Of a stretch of 64,000 nt of DNA, positions 44,493 through 55,232 are shown in pieces. The notes under the pieces were generated by a model. The model was not told where the DNA came from and ran no database searches. It saw nothing but the letters and a program-made list of their open reading frames with translations. The stretch is from Negativicoccus massiliensis. GTDB taxonomy: Bacteria > Bacillota > Negativicutes > Veillonellales > Negativicoccaceae. Each line of letters starts with the position of its first letter. The stretch's first letter is position 1. The position numbers and the translations under genes were made by a program. The DNA is taken from contig LT700188.1 of NCBI GenBank assembly GCA_900155405.1, positions 744,001 through 808,000 on the forward strand, in the 5' to 3' direction.

Positions 44493-45207
44493 CGGTGAGG
44501 CCGCCGTCAACGGGAATCCCCGCGCCGGTGATGAAGGACGCGCGCGACGACAGTAAAAAAGCAATCACTTCCGCGACTTCGTCCGCCGTCGCGATCCGCT
44601 GCAAAGGATAATGCGCCGCCATCTCCGCTCGATCCGCCGGCGTTTGCCATTGCGCTTGGGTCAAGGGCGTCTCGGTATCGCCGGGCAAAACCGCATTCAC
44701 CCGTACTCCGTAAACCGCCATTTCCAGACTCCATGAACGCGTAAAGGCGAGCACCGCTCCCTTTGTAGCCGCATAGAGGGAGGCCGCCACATTCCCGTTG
44801 ACCGCGGCGTCGGAGGCTACCGTAACGACCGCGCCGCGCGTCTCGCGCAGGTAAGGAGTCGCCGCGCGACAGCAACGAATCGTCCCGTAGACATTCGTGG
44901 CGAAAAGTTCCGCCAACGCGGCTTCCGTTTCCTCACTTAAAAGCGCTTCATGATAGATACCGGCGGCGGTGACCAGTCCGACGATCGGGCCGTACTGCGC
45001 CGCCTGTGCAAAAATGGCTTCCGACCCGTTCGGATCGGCCACATCTCCCTGCAAGAATCGAGCCGCGGGGACGTTCGCCAAGGCGGCCGCGCCGCGTTCG
45101 GGATCGCGCCCCACTAAAAGAGGACGGAAACCCGATGCGGCTAAAATTTTCGCCGTGGCAAGACCGATGCCCGAAGTCCCTCCGGTAATCACAACACTTT
45201 GCTTCAT
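44485..45207 (-). CDS. Short-chain dehydrogenase/reductase
   Basis: 240 residues. The nucleotide motif TGGTSGIG lies near residue 10; the catalytic Ser and YxxxK are in TVASDAAV and YAATKG. The C-terminal half has PGDTETPLT and DGG. It likely reduces or oxidises a keto or hydroxy compound with NAD(P)(H); the substrate is unknown. The ATG at 45205-45207 overlaps the stop of the TauE gene; a longer upstream frame lies inside that gene. Confidence 0.88.
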   Translation of the reverse strand: MKQSVVITGGTSGIGLATAKILAASGFRPLLVGRDPERGAAALANVPAARFLQGDVADPNGSEAIFAQAAQYGPIVGLVTAAGIYHEALLSEETEAALAELFATNVYGTIRCCRAATPYLRETRGAVVTVASDAAVNGNVAASLYAATKGAVLAFTRSWSLEMAVYGVRVNAVLPGDTETPLTQAQWQTPADRAEMAAHYPLQRIATADEVAEVIAFLLSSRASFITGAGIPVDGGLTAW

Positions 45208-45977
45208 GCGCCCCAGTACCCCCATGCGAGCTTGATGATCAACGCGCCGACAATCAGCAGAAACAACAGCCGCACAAAACCGTTGCCGCGCACCATTGCC
45301 GTGCGCGCGCCAACGTACCCGCCGGCCACCATGCCCAACGCCATCGCCAAACCGTAACCGAAGTGCACCTGCCCCCAGAGCAGGAAAAACACTAAACTGC
45401 CGCAATTGCTTGCCGCATTCAGACAACGACTGTTTCCCGCCGCCCGGACAAAATCAAAACCCATGGCGACAAACGCCATCATCATGAACGATCCTGTACC
45501 GGGGCCGATAAAACCGTCATAAAAAGCGCAACCCGCCGCTGCGAGCGTCGCCGCTACCCAAACATTACGACTTCGCCCGCGATATGTAGATTGGCCGCCC
45601 CAGTCCTTTTTGAAAAGAACGACCAGCGCGACGATCACCAAGGCGCCGATAATTACCGGCTCAAAGGCGAACGCGGCGATTCGCATGATGACGTACGAAC
45701 CGAGCATCGAGCTCAAAAAAGCCAGCGGCAGTAAATATACCACCAGCTTTTTTTCGACCATGCCGCGACGCCAAAACGTGGTGCTTGAAGTCAGAACACC
45801 CGCGATCGCGGCCAGTTTATTCGTTCCGAGCGCCACCGTCGGCGGAAGACCCGTCAGCAACATGGCCGGCAATGAAATCAAACCGCCACCTCCGACCACG
45901 CTGTCAATAAAGGCGGAAATAAATCCCGCTGCGATTAATGCCAATAAAAGCAAAATATCTGTGGAAAACAGTTCCAT
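45204..45977 (-). CDS. TauE/SafE-family membrane transporter
   Basis: 257 residues with about eight helices. The two conserved repeats show as FIDSVVGGGGLISLPAML and the second-half YDGFIGPGTGSFM. The family exports sulfite or organosulfonates, or takes up sulfur compounds; the substrate is not known here. Coupled to the SDR gene. Confidence 0.87.
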   Translation of the reverse strand: MELFSTDILLLLALIAAGFISAFIDSVVGGGGLISLPAMLLTGLPPTVALGTNKLAAIAGVLTSSTTFWRRGMVEKKLVVYLLPLAFLSSMLGSYVIMRIAAFAFEPVIIGALVIVALVVLFKKDWGGQSTYRGRSRNVWVAATLAAAGCAFYDGFIGPGTGSFMMMAFVAMGFDFVRAAGNSRCLNAASNCGSLVFFLLWGQVHFGYGLAMALGMVAGGYVGARTAMVRGNGFVRLLFLLIVGALIIKLAWGYWGA

Positions 45978-45980
45978 CCG

Positions 45981-47291
45981 TCATCCTACCAATTGCGAAA
46001 CATAGACCAATTCAATGCCTTGCGCTTCCAGCTCCGGCACCATTTGACGCACCGCTTCCGCCGTATTCGGGCGACAATGTCCGATCACCAGCGCCGATCC
46101 GTCGCGTTGCGCCATGGCAGCCGCTTGCCGCAAGCGTTCGCAAATGGCCGCAATGCTGCTGTCATTATCGATAAATAATTCGTTTCTGCGGGTCGCAATC
46201 CCCATCTCCCCCGCCAATAGACTGCCGATCGAATCGGACGCTGTGGCGCTGTCGACATAAAAGAGACCGCGATCTCTGAGAATTTGCAATACGGGCAACA
46301 TGGCGCCGCGCGATGCGGTAAACTTTGAGCCTTGGTGATTATTGACGCCGACCGCTCCCGGCACCTGCGCCAACGCCGCTTCCGTACGGCCGGCAAGATC
46401 CGCCGCCGACATCGTTGTCAACAACGTGCCCGCTTCCATACCGCTGCCGGAAACCGGTTCCATCGGCAGATGCAACATGATTTCAAACCCCTGCTCCGCC
46501 GCTTGCGCTGCCGCCGCGCCCGTATGCGCCATATTCGGCATCACGGCCAGCGAAAACGGTCGCCCGATCGAAGCGTATACCGCCTGCGACTCCAGATCCG
46601 TGCCCGCATCGTCAATCAGGATGGCGAGTTTAGCCGTTCCGCCGGCGCGCGGCGTTACTTTCGGCGTTTTCGGCGGCGCGGCGACCGGCTGTTCGGCCGT
46701 TTCTGCGGCCTTTGTTTCTTTGACCGGGTACACATATAAATGCGCGATAATCATCGTGATTTCGTCCTGTTTCGGACGATCTTTCAGCGTCACTTCATAC
46801 CGTTCGACGGAGTCTTCATGCCAGGTATCCTCATGCGCTGCGCTGAGCGTTATTTTCCCTGCCGTATCGGGTAATGCTTCGATCAGTTTCGGCAAATCCA
46901 GCGATCGGCTCGGCGTGACGATCAGGTTGCGCGCCGACCAGCGAATACGGCCGCCGGTTTCTTCCCATTTCACTTCTTTTTTGACCGGGGTTTCCCCTTC
47001 CACTTTCGCGCCTTCGGCTTCCAATTTCGCTACCAGGCGCGTCGCCAAATTGTCGATGGCCGGACGATAATCGGCAATGCTTTGCGTGACTTGCGGTTTT
47101 TGCGGCAACGGCTTGGCCTTTTCCTCGACGACCTGATTCGAGTCATGCATGCCGAAATACCACCACGCCCCGCAAGCGACGACAATAAACAGCAATATCC
47201 CCCACAGGGAAAACCCGCGCCGCCGCTGGGTAAACGATCCCTTCGGATGACTTCTTCCATCGGGACGACGTCTTTTTCTTTGTTGTGCCAT
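45981..47291 (-). CDS. Divergent polysaccharide deacetylase (YibQ-like)
   Basis: 436 residues. A basic N-terminus and one membrane anchor (FSLWGILLFIVVACGAWWYF) are followed by a low-complexity Pro/Lys linker and the divergent deacetylase domain (LAILIDDAGTDLES, LHLPMEPVSG, GVNNHQGS, IGHCRPNT). It would work at the outer face of the inner membrane on an envelope polysaccharide. Start at the ATG 47289-47291 with GGAG; the four extra codons upstream are less likely. Three bases separate it from tauE. Confidence 0.85.
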   Translation of the reverse strand: MAQQRKRRRPDGRSHPKGSFTQRRRGFSLWGILLFIVVACGAWWYFGMHDSNQVVEEKAKPLPQKPQVTQSIADYRPAIDNLATRLVAKLEAEGAKVEGETPVKKEVKWEETGGRIRWSARNLIVTPSRSLDLPKLIEALPDTAGKITLSAAHEDTWHEDSVERYEVTLKDRPKQDEITMIIAHLYVYPVKETKAAETAEQPVAAPPKTPKVTPRAGGTAKLAILIDDAGTDLESQAVYASIGRPFSLAVMPNMAHTGAAAAQAAEQGFEIMLHLPMEPVSGSGMEAGTLLTTMSAADLAGRTEAALAQVPGAVGVNNHQGSKFTASRGAMLPVLQILRDRGLFYVDSATASDSIGSLLAGEMGIATRRNELFIDNDSSIAAICERLRQAAAMAQRDGSALVIGHCRPNTAEAVRQMVPELEAQGIELVYVSQLVG

Positions 47292-47374
47292 AGTAAGCTC
47301 CATTTCCTCGCGCTAACGCGCGTTGATCTCTTCTTTGCCTTCATTGTAACCGTGAAAACGAAACGCCGCAATAA

Positions 47375-47402
47375 AAAAGCCCTTGCGATCGCAAAGGCTT
47401 TT
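47375..47402 (-). terminator. Terminator of pyrFE
   Basis: AAAAGCC-TTTGCGATCGCAA-GGGCTTTTTT on the minus strand, 20 bases after pyrE. Confidence 0.75.
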
Positions 47403-47421
47403 GCAAAGCAATTTTTACCGA

Positions 47422-48009
47422 TTACGCTTTTAAATGTTTGCTGCCGCGTTCCGTCAGCGGTGTTCCTTTTTGGCAAAGCGGGCAATCTTCCGGCGTGTAC
47501 GTCTGCACGTCCAGTTTCAAAAGCGCCTGCACCTTTTCGTTCGGCACGCCGAAATCCGCGCGGCCGCCCGACCGATCGACCAATAGGCCCACGCCGACAA
47601 TGTCCGCGCCCGCCGCCTTGACCACGTCGACGACTTCACGCACTGAGCCTCCGGTCGTCACGATATCCTCGACAATCAGCACGCGTTCCCCCGGCGCGAG
47701 TTTGAAACCGCGACGCAACGTCATCTTGCCGTGTTCACGCTCCGTAAAAATCGCGCGCGTGCCGAGCGCCTTGCCGACTTCATGCGCGAGCAAGATACCG
47801 CCCGTCATCGGCCCCAAGACCGTATCCACTTTTTGTTCCGCGAACCGCGCCGCGAGTTCTTTGCACAGCGCTTCCGTATACTTGGGTTGTTGCAGCACGT
47901 TGAATTTTTCGACATACAGCGGGCTGTGCAATCCCGATGTTAGTAAAAAATGTCCTTCCAAAATGGCTTTCGTTTCCACTAATAATTGACGTACTTCCTG
48001 TTCGTTCAT
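47422..48009 (-). CDS. pyrE: Orotate phosphoribosyltransferase
   Basis: 195 residues. The PRPP motif VLIVEDIVTTGGS is intact, with HFLLTSGLHSP near the N-terminus and a C-terminal C-x2-C (CPLCQKG) that is common in Firmicutes. It converts orotate and PRPP to OMP. Its start overlaps the pyrF stop by four bases, so the two are coupled. Confidence 0.95.
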   Translation of the reverse strand: MNEQEVRQLLVETKAILEGHFLLTSGLHSPLYVEKFNVLQQPKYTEALCKELAARFAEQKVDTVLGPMTGGILLAHEVGKALGTRAIFTEREHGKMTLRRGFKLAPGERVLIVEDIVTTGGSVREVVDVVKAAGADIVGVGLLVDRSGGRADFGVPNEKVQALLKLDVQTYTPEDCPLCQKGTPLTERGSKHLKA

Positions 48010-48722
48010 TTTGTTTCCTCCATCTCGGCAATAATGGTTTGCGCCGCCGCTTTGGGATCGTCCGCTTTCGTAATCGGCCGACCGATCACCAAGTACGACG
48101 ATCCGGCCGCCAGCGCGTCTTTCGGTGTCATTATGCGTTCCTGATCATCCAGCGACGCAAACGCGGGACGAATGCCCGGCGTCACCAACAGGAAATCCGG
48201 TCCGAGTAAAGCGCGCAAACGGGCCGCTTCCTGCGGCGAGCAGACGACGCCGTCAAGCCCCGATTCTTTCGCCAACAACGCAAGCTTTTCCACATGCGTG
48301 ACGATCGGCACCGTACCGCCGATTTCTTTCCAACCCGTTTCGGAAAAACTCGTCAACGCCGTAATTCCCACCAGACGCGGACGCTCGATACCGAGTTCCT
48401 CCGCCGTTGTTGCAGCAGAACGAGCCGCCGCCTGCATCATTTCACGGCCGCCCTGCGTATGCACGCTCAGTAAATCCGCTCCCAAGCGCGTTAACGCCGC
48501 CACCGCTTGCGCGACAGTGTTCGGTATATCATGCAGTTTCAAATCCAAAAATACATGCTTTTCACGCGTTTTCAAGTAATCCAGAGGCAAGGTTCCCGCA
48601 CTGTAGAAAAGCTCCATCCCGACTTTGTAAAAAGATACCGCCTCACCCAACGTATCGACAAGTGTCTTCATCTCCGCCAAAGACTTCACGTCCAAGGCGG
48701 TAATCAAACGCGATCTGCTCAT
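48006..48722 (-). CDS. pyrF: Orotidine 5'-phosphate decarboxylase
   Basis: 238 residues, TIM barrel. The catalytic DxKxxD is present as FLDLKLHDIPNT. It makes UMP from OMP. The ATG at 48720-48722 follows GGAGGCAGG. First gene of the pyrFE unit, behind an attenuator-type leader. No other pyrimidine gene lies here. Confidence 0.95.
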   Translation of the reverse strand: MSRSRLITALDVKSLAEMKTLVDTLGEAVSFYKVGMELFYSAGTLPLDYLKTREKHVFLDLKLHDIPNTVAQAVAALTRLGADLLSVHTQGGREMMQAAARSAATTAEELGIERPRLVGITALTSFSETGWKEIGGTVPIVTHVEKLALLAKESGLDGVVCSPQEAARLRALLGPDFLLVTPGIRPAFASLDDQERIMTPKDALAAGSSYLVIGRPITKADDPKAAAQTIIAEMEETK

Positions 48723-48741
48723 CCTGCCTCCATCATACCCC

Positions 48742-48849
48742 AAAATAAAAAACTTCTCCCGCCGGGAGAAGTCATCAAAATAATTTATTCTTGCGTTGCC
48801 GCCGCTGTCTTTTCCGGTCTCCCGTACCGGATTAAAAGACGAGTTTGGG
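48742..48849 (-). promoter_or_regulatory. Attenuator-type leader of pyrFE
   Basis: A terminator stem ACTTCTCCC / GGGAGAAGT (48752-48772) with a T-rich tail lies 20 bases before pyrF. Further upstream a hairpin (TCCGGT / ACCGGA, about 48813-48832) shows CGGGAGA in its loop (48818-48824). This is complementary to TCTCCCG of the terminator's 5' arm (48763-48769), so terminator and antiterminator would exclude each other. The PyrR consensus (about UCCAGAGAGG) was not matched. Confidence 0.55.
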
Positions 48850-49037
48850 CAAAAAAAGAGGTCGCCGGTAGCGACCTGCTCGGATCAGAGCTGAATACCG
48901 AAGTAATTCAGAGCCATCACAACTAAAATTCCCATTGCGCATGTCCTTTCTTTGCTGACCATGGTACCTATCGCTAGGCTCCGTTACCACTGTAAATCAT
49001 TGTTGTGCAATGGCCTTTAGGAACTCTCCTAAAAGTT
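48850..49037 (-). ncRNA. Small transcript with hairpin 5' part and a tiny ORF
   Basis: It starts just after a strong promoter and ends at a terminator (AGGTCGC / GCGACCT with T7, 48850-48877). The 5' half forms short stems (TTAGGA / TCCTAA, CATTG / CAATG, TTAC / GTAA, CCTA / TAGG), then comes a ribosome-binding site and a 16-codon frame (48885-48935). It could be a leader with a peptide, a dual-function small RNA, or a riboswitch of unknown class. It resembles no known family by eye. Confidence 0.45.
48885..48935 (-). CDS. Tiny hydrophobic peptide, candidate
   Basis: 16 residues, MGILVVMALNYFGIQL, almost all hydrophobic, with AAAGGA eight bases upstream. It lies inside the short transcript. 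It could be a leader peptide or a membrane microprotein. Too short to be certain. Confidence 0.35.
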   Translation of the reverse strand: MGILVVMALNYFGIQL

Positions 49038-49043
49038 AGCTAA

Positions 49044-49072
49044 AGTATAAAACACGCAATCGGGAATTGCAA
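49044..49072 (-). promoter_or_regulatory. Promoter of the tiny-ORF transcript
   Basis: TTGCAA (49067-49072), 17-base spacer, TATACT (49044-49049). 49073-49237 holds no gene. Confidence 0.65.
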
Positions 49073-49237
49073 GTCTTTTTTACAAAAAATTGAACTTTTT
49101 TCACGCCTTTTATAAACAGTCCTTCAACATATGCTACAAGGCTTAACGGTATTTTTCCAAAAAGGCCCGCAACAGGCTCTTTCATGCGTCGCAAAAAAGT
49201 TAAACACAAAGTTTTTCATAACTTCCAGGAAATTTTA

Positions 49238-49561
49238 TTATGTTCGATTTTGATGTTTTTTCGGCGCGGTGACGAGCACGATATTGCGTCCGTCACGACG
49301 CGCTTCGATCGAAAAATCGACGATTTCATCCTTGTAGTAGTCAAGCTTGACTTCCAGCAATAATTTGCCCAGACGCTCTTCGAGCTCGGGTGTCAGAAAA
49401 CCGCGATGAAACGAGTTGCCGGATGTCGATTGATTTGTCGTCGCGCGCGAGTCCGCCTGCGTTTGGGACGATCTTGTCACCGTCGTCCGTTTGGCATTGA
49501 CGCCCGCGGCGCGCAACATGTCCGCGTCGGTTCTGTCTTTCGGAATTTTATATTTCGCCAT
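49238..49561 (-). CDS. Hypothetical protein
   Basis: 107 residues: a polar, Ser/Thr-rich middle (TVTRSSQTQADSRATTNQST) and a C-terminal mixed alpha/beta part (LEERLGKLLLEVKLDYYKDE). No signal sequence. It starts one base after the stop of the next gene upstream, so it ends an operon that begins with the polysaccharide deacetylase at 51469. Function unknown. Confidence 0.6.
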   Translation of the reverse strand: MAKYKIPKDRTDADMLRAAGVNAKRTTVTRSSQTQADSRATTNQSTSGNSFHRGFLTPELEERLGKLLLEVKLDYYKDEIVDFSIEARRDGRNIVLVTAPKKHQNRT

Positions 49562-49562
49562 G

Positions 49563-50516
49563 CTACTCCTTCTTCTTCGTTGGTGGATCGTTGGCGGTCA
49601 TGCCTTCACCTTCACGCTGTTGAACATAGTTGATGGTAACCTGTGAAAACGGCACCGGCTCGGTCAGTTTGGCGACCGTCGTGAAACCGACGCCCAAGTA
49701 CCCGCGCGCCAACTCCATCGCGTTGCCCTTGGAATCCACTTTCGCCGCATAAATGGCTTTACTTTGGTCGACGCCGATCAGACGATAAAAGCCCGGCGGA
49801 GAAATCGTGCGCCAGGAACTGTCGCTACCGTTAAACGCGTACATGATACCTTCATCGGCATCGTCATAGAAGAATACGTCTTCGTCATAAAACACGCCGA
49901 TCCGACCGATATTTTCCGCTTGGACATAGATGCGGCGCGTATCGTAGTTCGCGTCGGTACGGTAGATGCGGTACCGCTCATCGGCCACTTTCATTTTCAT
50001 GTACACGGCATTGGTCGCGGTCGAGTACGCCATCGACGTGACTTTCGATCCGGCCGGTACATTTTCAATCGGCGTATCCAGTTCATGATCGGGCGTTTCC
50101 GGATTGTACTGCGCGATGATAATGTCATCGGTGCCGGAAGCCTCCGGATCATAAAGCGCCATTAAGATCAGGTTGCGATCCTGCAGCCATTCAAAGAAGG
50201 ATACCTCGCGCTTTTTCAGATCAATCACCTGAGTATTTTGTTTATCCTGCGCATCATAGACGGTCACCGATGTCGGCGTGACCATCGCCATGTAGCGACG
50301 ATCATGCGAATAGTACCGGGAGCCGCTGCCTTTCACTTGTCCGAACCGATCCGAATCCGGCTGCTGCTGTTCTTCGGACATGCCGCTGACGTAAAAACCG
50401 GAGTCCGGCGCGAACAGGTATTGGTCCAAATAAAGATAGGCCGCTCCCTGCAGCAAAATGCCCGCGGCAAATGCGACAAGCCAGGTGGTACGATGGGATT
50501 TCACAACATTCCTCAT
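49563..50516 (-). CDS. Membrane-anchored protein, beta-propeller-like
   Basis: 317 residues. An N-terminal anchor (WLVAFAAGILLQGAAYLYL) precedes a large beta-rich external domain with repeats such as YYSHDRRYMAMVTPTSVTVYD and SMAYSTATNAVYMKMKV. These suggest a propeller or WD-like fold. No enzyme motif. It overlaps the phosphodiester glycosidase gene by four bases and may serve the same envelope process. Confidence 0.6.
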   Translation of the reverse strand: MRNVVKSHRTTWLVAFAAGILLQGAAYLYLDQYLFAPDSGFYVSGMSEEQQQPDSDRFGQVKGSGSRYYSHDRRYMAMVTPTSVTVYDAQDKQNTQVIDLKKREVSFFEWLQDRNLILMALYDPEASGTDDIIIAQYNPETPDHELDTPIENVPAGSKVTSMAYSTATNAVYMKMKVADERYRIYRTDANYDTRRIYVQAENIGRIGVFYDEDVFFYDDADEGIMYAFNGSDSSWRTISPPGFYRLIGVDQSKAIYAAKVDSKGNAMELARGYLGVGFTTVAKLTEPVPFSQVTINYVQQREGEGMTANDPPTKKKE

Positions 50517-51460
50517 TTCACAATAAACGCGGTCGGAATCATCCGTTCGCCCAAAAGATCGGCCGGCTTATTCACGACTTTGCCATTCAAATAAAGTGTA
50601 GAGCTCGAGCCGCCGTCCAAGTTGGCGGCAATGTAGGCGCCCTGTTCATACATGATATTTTGCACGTCCGCCAGCGATGCGCCGACGGAGTAGCCGACCT
50701 GACGACCGTCAATGACGAGAAATAAAACAGTGCCGTCGCGACGTTGACCGATCGCGGTTCGCGGACCGATACCCCAGCCGCCGTCACCGTGCGTAATCGT
50801 TTTCTGTCCGTTAACGACCAGCGGCGGTCCGAACGTAATACCTTCGATCACGCCGAGCCGACGAAGCTCCGCTTTATTGTACGTGCCGGCAATCAGGTTG
50901 CCGCTATCGCTAAAGCCGATAAAATCGACTTCTTCCTCATCATCCACTTTCTCGCCCAAAAGGTATTTGCCGTCATGCAAAATAAAACCGTAAGGCAAAC
51001 GTCCCGTGCCCGTGCCGTTGGGATCGTAAAAACCGCCGCCGTTGATCGCGGCCACCGCGTCATTATTGCGGGCGATATTACTGGTCGTATCGCCCTTTTC
51101 GTTGATATCCGCGGCGGTAGCGACTTGGATCCGTTTCGGGTTCGGGATCTCCAAAAGATATCCGACAAAACGATCCGATTCGATTTTTTGCAATTTCAGC
51201 GTTTTGTCTTCACGCACTTTGAAATTGAAAATATCCTGTTCCGGCACCGCCTGGACGCGTCCCAAAATGCGATCCAATTCCTGCTGGTCAAACAACCAGG
51301 TAATATAGTGCGGATGCCGCGAACGCACAATCGCGCCGACGACCGCCTGCTTCAAATTCGCAAACGGACCGAACAGAACGACAATCGGGCTGGTGATGAC
51401 GAAAAACAGCAAGGTCACAAGCAGCCACCGTATGCCGATATGATTCCACCAATGTTTCAT
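50513..51460 (-). CDS. Phosphodiester glycosidase family protein (NAGPA-like)
   Basis: 315 residues. One N-terminal membrane helix (RWLLVTLLFFVITSPIVVLF) precedes the external domain with VAAINGGGFYDPNG, GPRTAIGQR and NLDGGSSSTLYLNG, the family hallmarks. Such enzymes cut GlcNAc-phosphodiester linkages. It lies in a run with a deacetylase and a beta-propeller-like protein, which points to modification of an envelope glycopolymer. Confidence 0.85.
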   Translation of the reverse strand: MKHWWNHIGIRWLLVTLLFFVITSPIVVLFGPFANLKQAVVGAIVRSRHPHYITWLFDQQELDRILGRVQAVPEQDIFNFKVREDKTLKLQKIESDRFVGYLLEIPNPKRIQVATAADINEKGDTTSNIARNNDAVAAINGGGFYDPNGTGTGRLPYGFILHDGKYLLGEKVDDEEEVDFIGFSDSGNLIAGTYNKAELRRLGVIEGITFGPPLVVNGQKTITHGDGGWGIGPRTAIGQRRDGTVLFLVIDGRQVGYSVGASLADVQNIMYEQGAYIAANLDGGSSSTLYLNGKVVNKPADLLGERMIPTAFIVK

Positions 51461-51468
51461 AGAGCTCC

Positions 51469-52299
51469 TTATAACGAACGGTACTGATCCGTGGTCAGCC
51501 GTTCTTCAAAATGTTCCAAATCAACGCGATTACCGATCCAAATCCGACGAACGGTAAGCGGATCGTCACCGACATGCGTGCGCCCCGGATCCATGGTCAC
51601 CGCCAATGTAATACCGTTCTCCTGTAAAATCCCTTTCAGAGTATCATTGTACAAACCGTACGGGTAACAGAAGTACGTATTTTCAATGCCCAGGTGTTCC
51701 GCCAACGCTTGTTGCGTCAACTCGACTTCCTCCCGCTGCGTCTTGGCCGGAATGTAAGTCATCTGCGGATGCGAAAACGTATGGTTCGCCACCGTCACGC
51801 CCGCCGCCTGCATTTCTTTGAGCTGTTCCCAAGTGACGCGACCGGATTTTCCGACATCATTGGTAATGACAAAAATCGTCCATGGAAAACCGAATTTTTT
51901 CATGATCGGATACACGATTTCATAGTTATCGGCGTAACCGTCATCAAATGTAATGCAAACGGGTTTTCCCGGCAGCGGCGTGCCGTTGCGGATATACTCA
52001 TCCAGTTGTTGCAATGTGATCGGGTGGTAGCCGTTATCTTTCAAAAATTGCATTTGCGCTCGAAAATGATCCGGCGCCAACACCGCGTCATTATCCGCAA
52101 TATCGGCAATCATATGGTACATCAAAACGGACACGCCGTTTTTCACCGGTTCTTCGGCCGATGGAGTCGCTGCTGTCGCGACCGGATCGGCGTCGTGCGC
52201 CGCCGTTTTTGTAACAGGATCATTTTGGCAACCGGCCAGCAACATCATCGCCATCAGTATGGTAAGAACCATCCCCCAGCGCCAAATCTTTTTTTGCAT
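51469..52299 (-). CDS. Polysaccharide deacetylase, lipoprotein
   Basis: 276 residues. The signal peptide ends in a lipobox LLAGC (Cys24), so it is probably attached to a membrane. The NodB domain has TFDDGYADN (catalytic Asp and metal Asp) and NHTFSHPQMT (metal His pair). It would deacetylate an N-acetylated sugar polymer such as peptidoglycan or surface glycan. First gene of the run 51469-49238. Confidence 0.9.
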   Translation of the reverse strand: MQKKIWRWGMVLTILMAMMLLAGCQNDPVTKTAAHDADPVATAATPSAEEPVKNGVSVLMYHMIADIADNDAVLAPDHFRAQMQFLKDNGYHPITLQQLDEYIRNGTPLPGKPVCITFDDGYADNYEIVYPIMKKFGFPWTIFVITNDVGKSGRVTWEQLKEMQAAGVTVANHTFSHPQMTYIPAKTQREEVELTQQALAEHLGIENTYFCYPYGLYNDTLKGILQENGITLAVTMDPGRTHVGDDPLTVRRIWIGNRVDLEHFEERLTTDQYRSL

Positions 52300-52440
52300 C
52301 GTATTCTCTCCTACTGCCCGCCGTATCTATGTACAGACAAAAGTTTACCTTTTACGGGCGAATGTAATTACTCCTTATTTTACTATACAGAGCGCCGCAT
52401 TTCAAACCGCAGCGCCACAGCCTTCCTATATAAAGGCACA

Positions 52441-52473
52441 AAAAAAAGAGCGTCTTTCAAGACGCTCTTTTTT
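52441..52473. terminator. Terminator of the ATP synthase operon
   Basis: AAAAAAGAGCGTCT, loop, AGACGCTCTTTTTT, directly after the atpC stop. Confidence 0.88.
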
Positions 52474-52475
52474 GA

Positions 52476-52904
52476 TCAACTTTTGAGTTTGGTACCACCG
52501 GCGACTTGCAAACGAATCAATGCACGTTGCAAAGCCAATTCGGCACGGTCACGATCGATATCCTTATCTTTGGATTCCAAACGAGACAACGCGCGATCGC
52601 GCGCTTTCATCGCTCGCTCGACATCGATATAGTCCGCCGTTTCCGCCACTCGGGAGGTAATCGTAATCACATTGTCTTTGACTTCCATGAAGCCGCCGAA
52701 TACGGCGATTACGGTTTCCTTGCCGTCCTTTTTAATGCGGATCGGCCAAACTTTCAATGCCGCTACTAACGGGGCATGATCGCGCATGATCCCGAACTCA
52801 CCGTCAAGTGCGCGTGCGACCACCAAATCGACGCCGTCTTCACTGAAAACAGTACCGTCCGGCGTGATGATGTTGACGCGCATTCCCGCATCATTCGTGG
52901 CCAT
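52476..52904 (-). CDS. atpC: ATP synthase epsilon subunit
   Basis: 142 residues: an N-terminal beta sandwich (VNIITPDGTVFSEDGVDLVVARALDGEFGIM) and a C-terminal helical hairpin rich in Arg/Asp/Ala. It forms part of the F1 central stalk and usually inhibits hydrolysis. Last gene of the operon. Confidence 0.95.
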   Translation of the reverse strand: MATNDAGMRVNIITPDGTVFSEDGVDLVVARALDGEFGIMRDHAPLVAALKVWPIRIKKDGKETVIAVFGGFMEVKDNVITITSRVAETADYIDVERAMKARDRALSRLESKDKDIDRDRAELALQRALIRLQVAGGTKLKS

Positions 52905-52907
52905 GGG

Positions 52908-55228
<2,321 letters not shown>

Positions 55229-55232
55229 TCAA

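Noticed and set aside
48813-48832. PyrR-binding site before pyrF
   Set aside because: The hairpin has the right place, but its loop does not match the PyrR consensus; kept only as an attenuator of unknown ligand.
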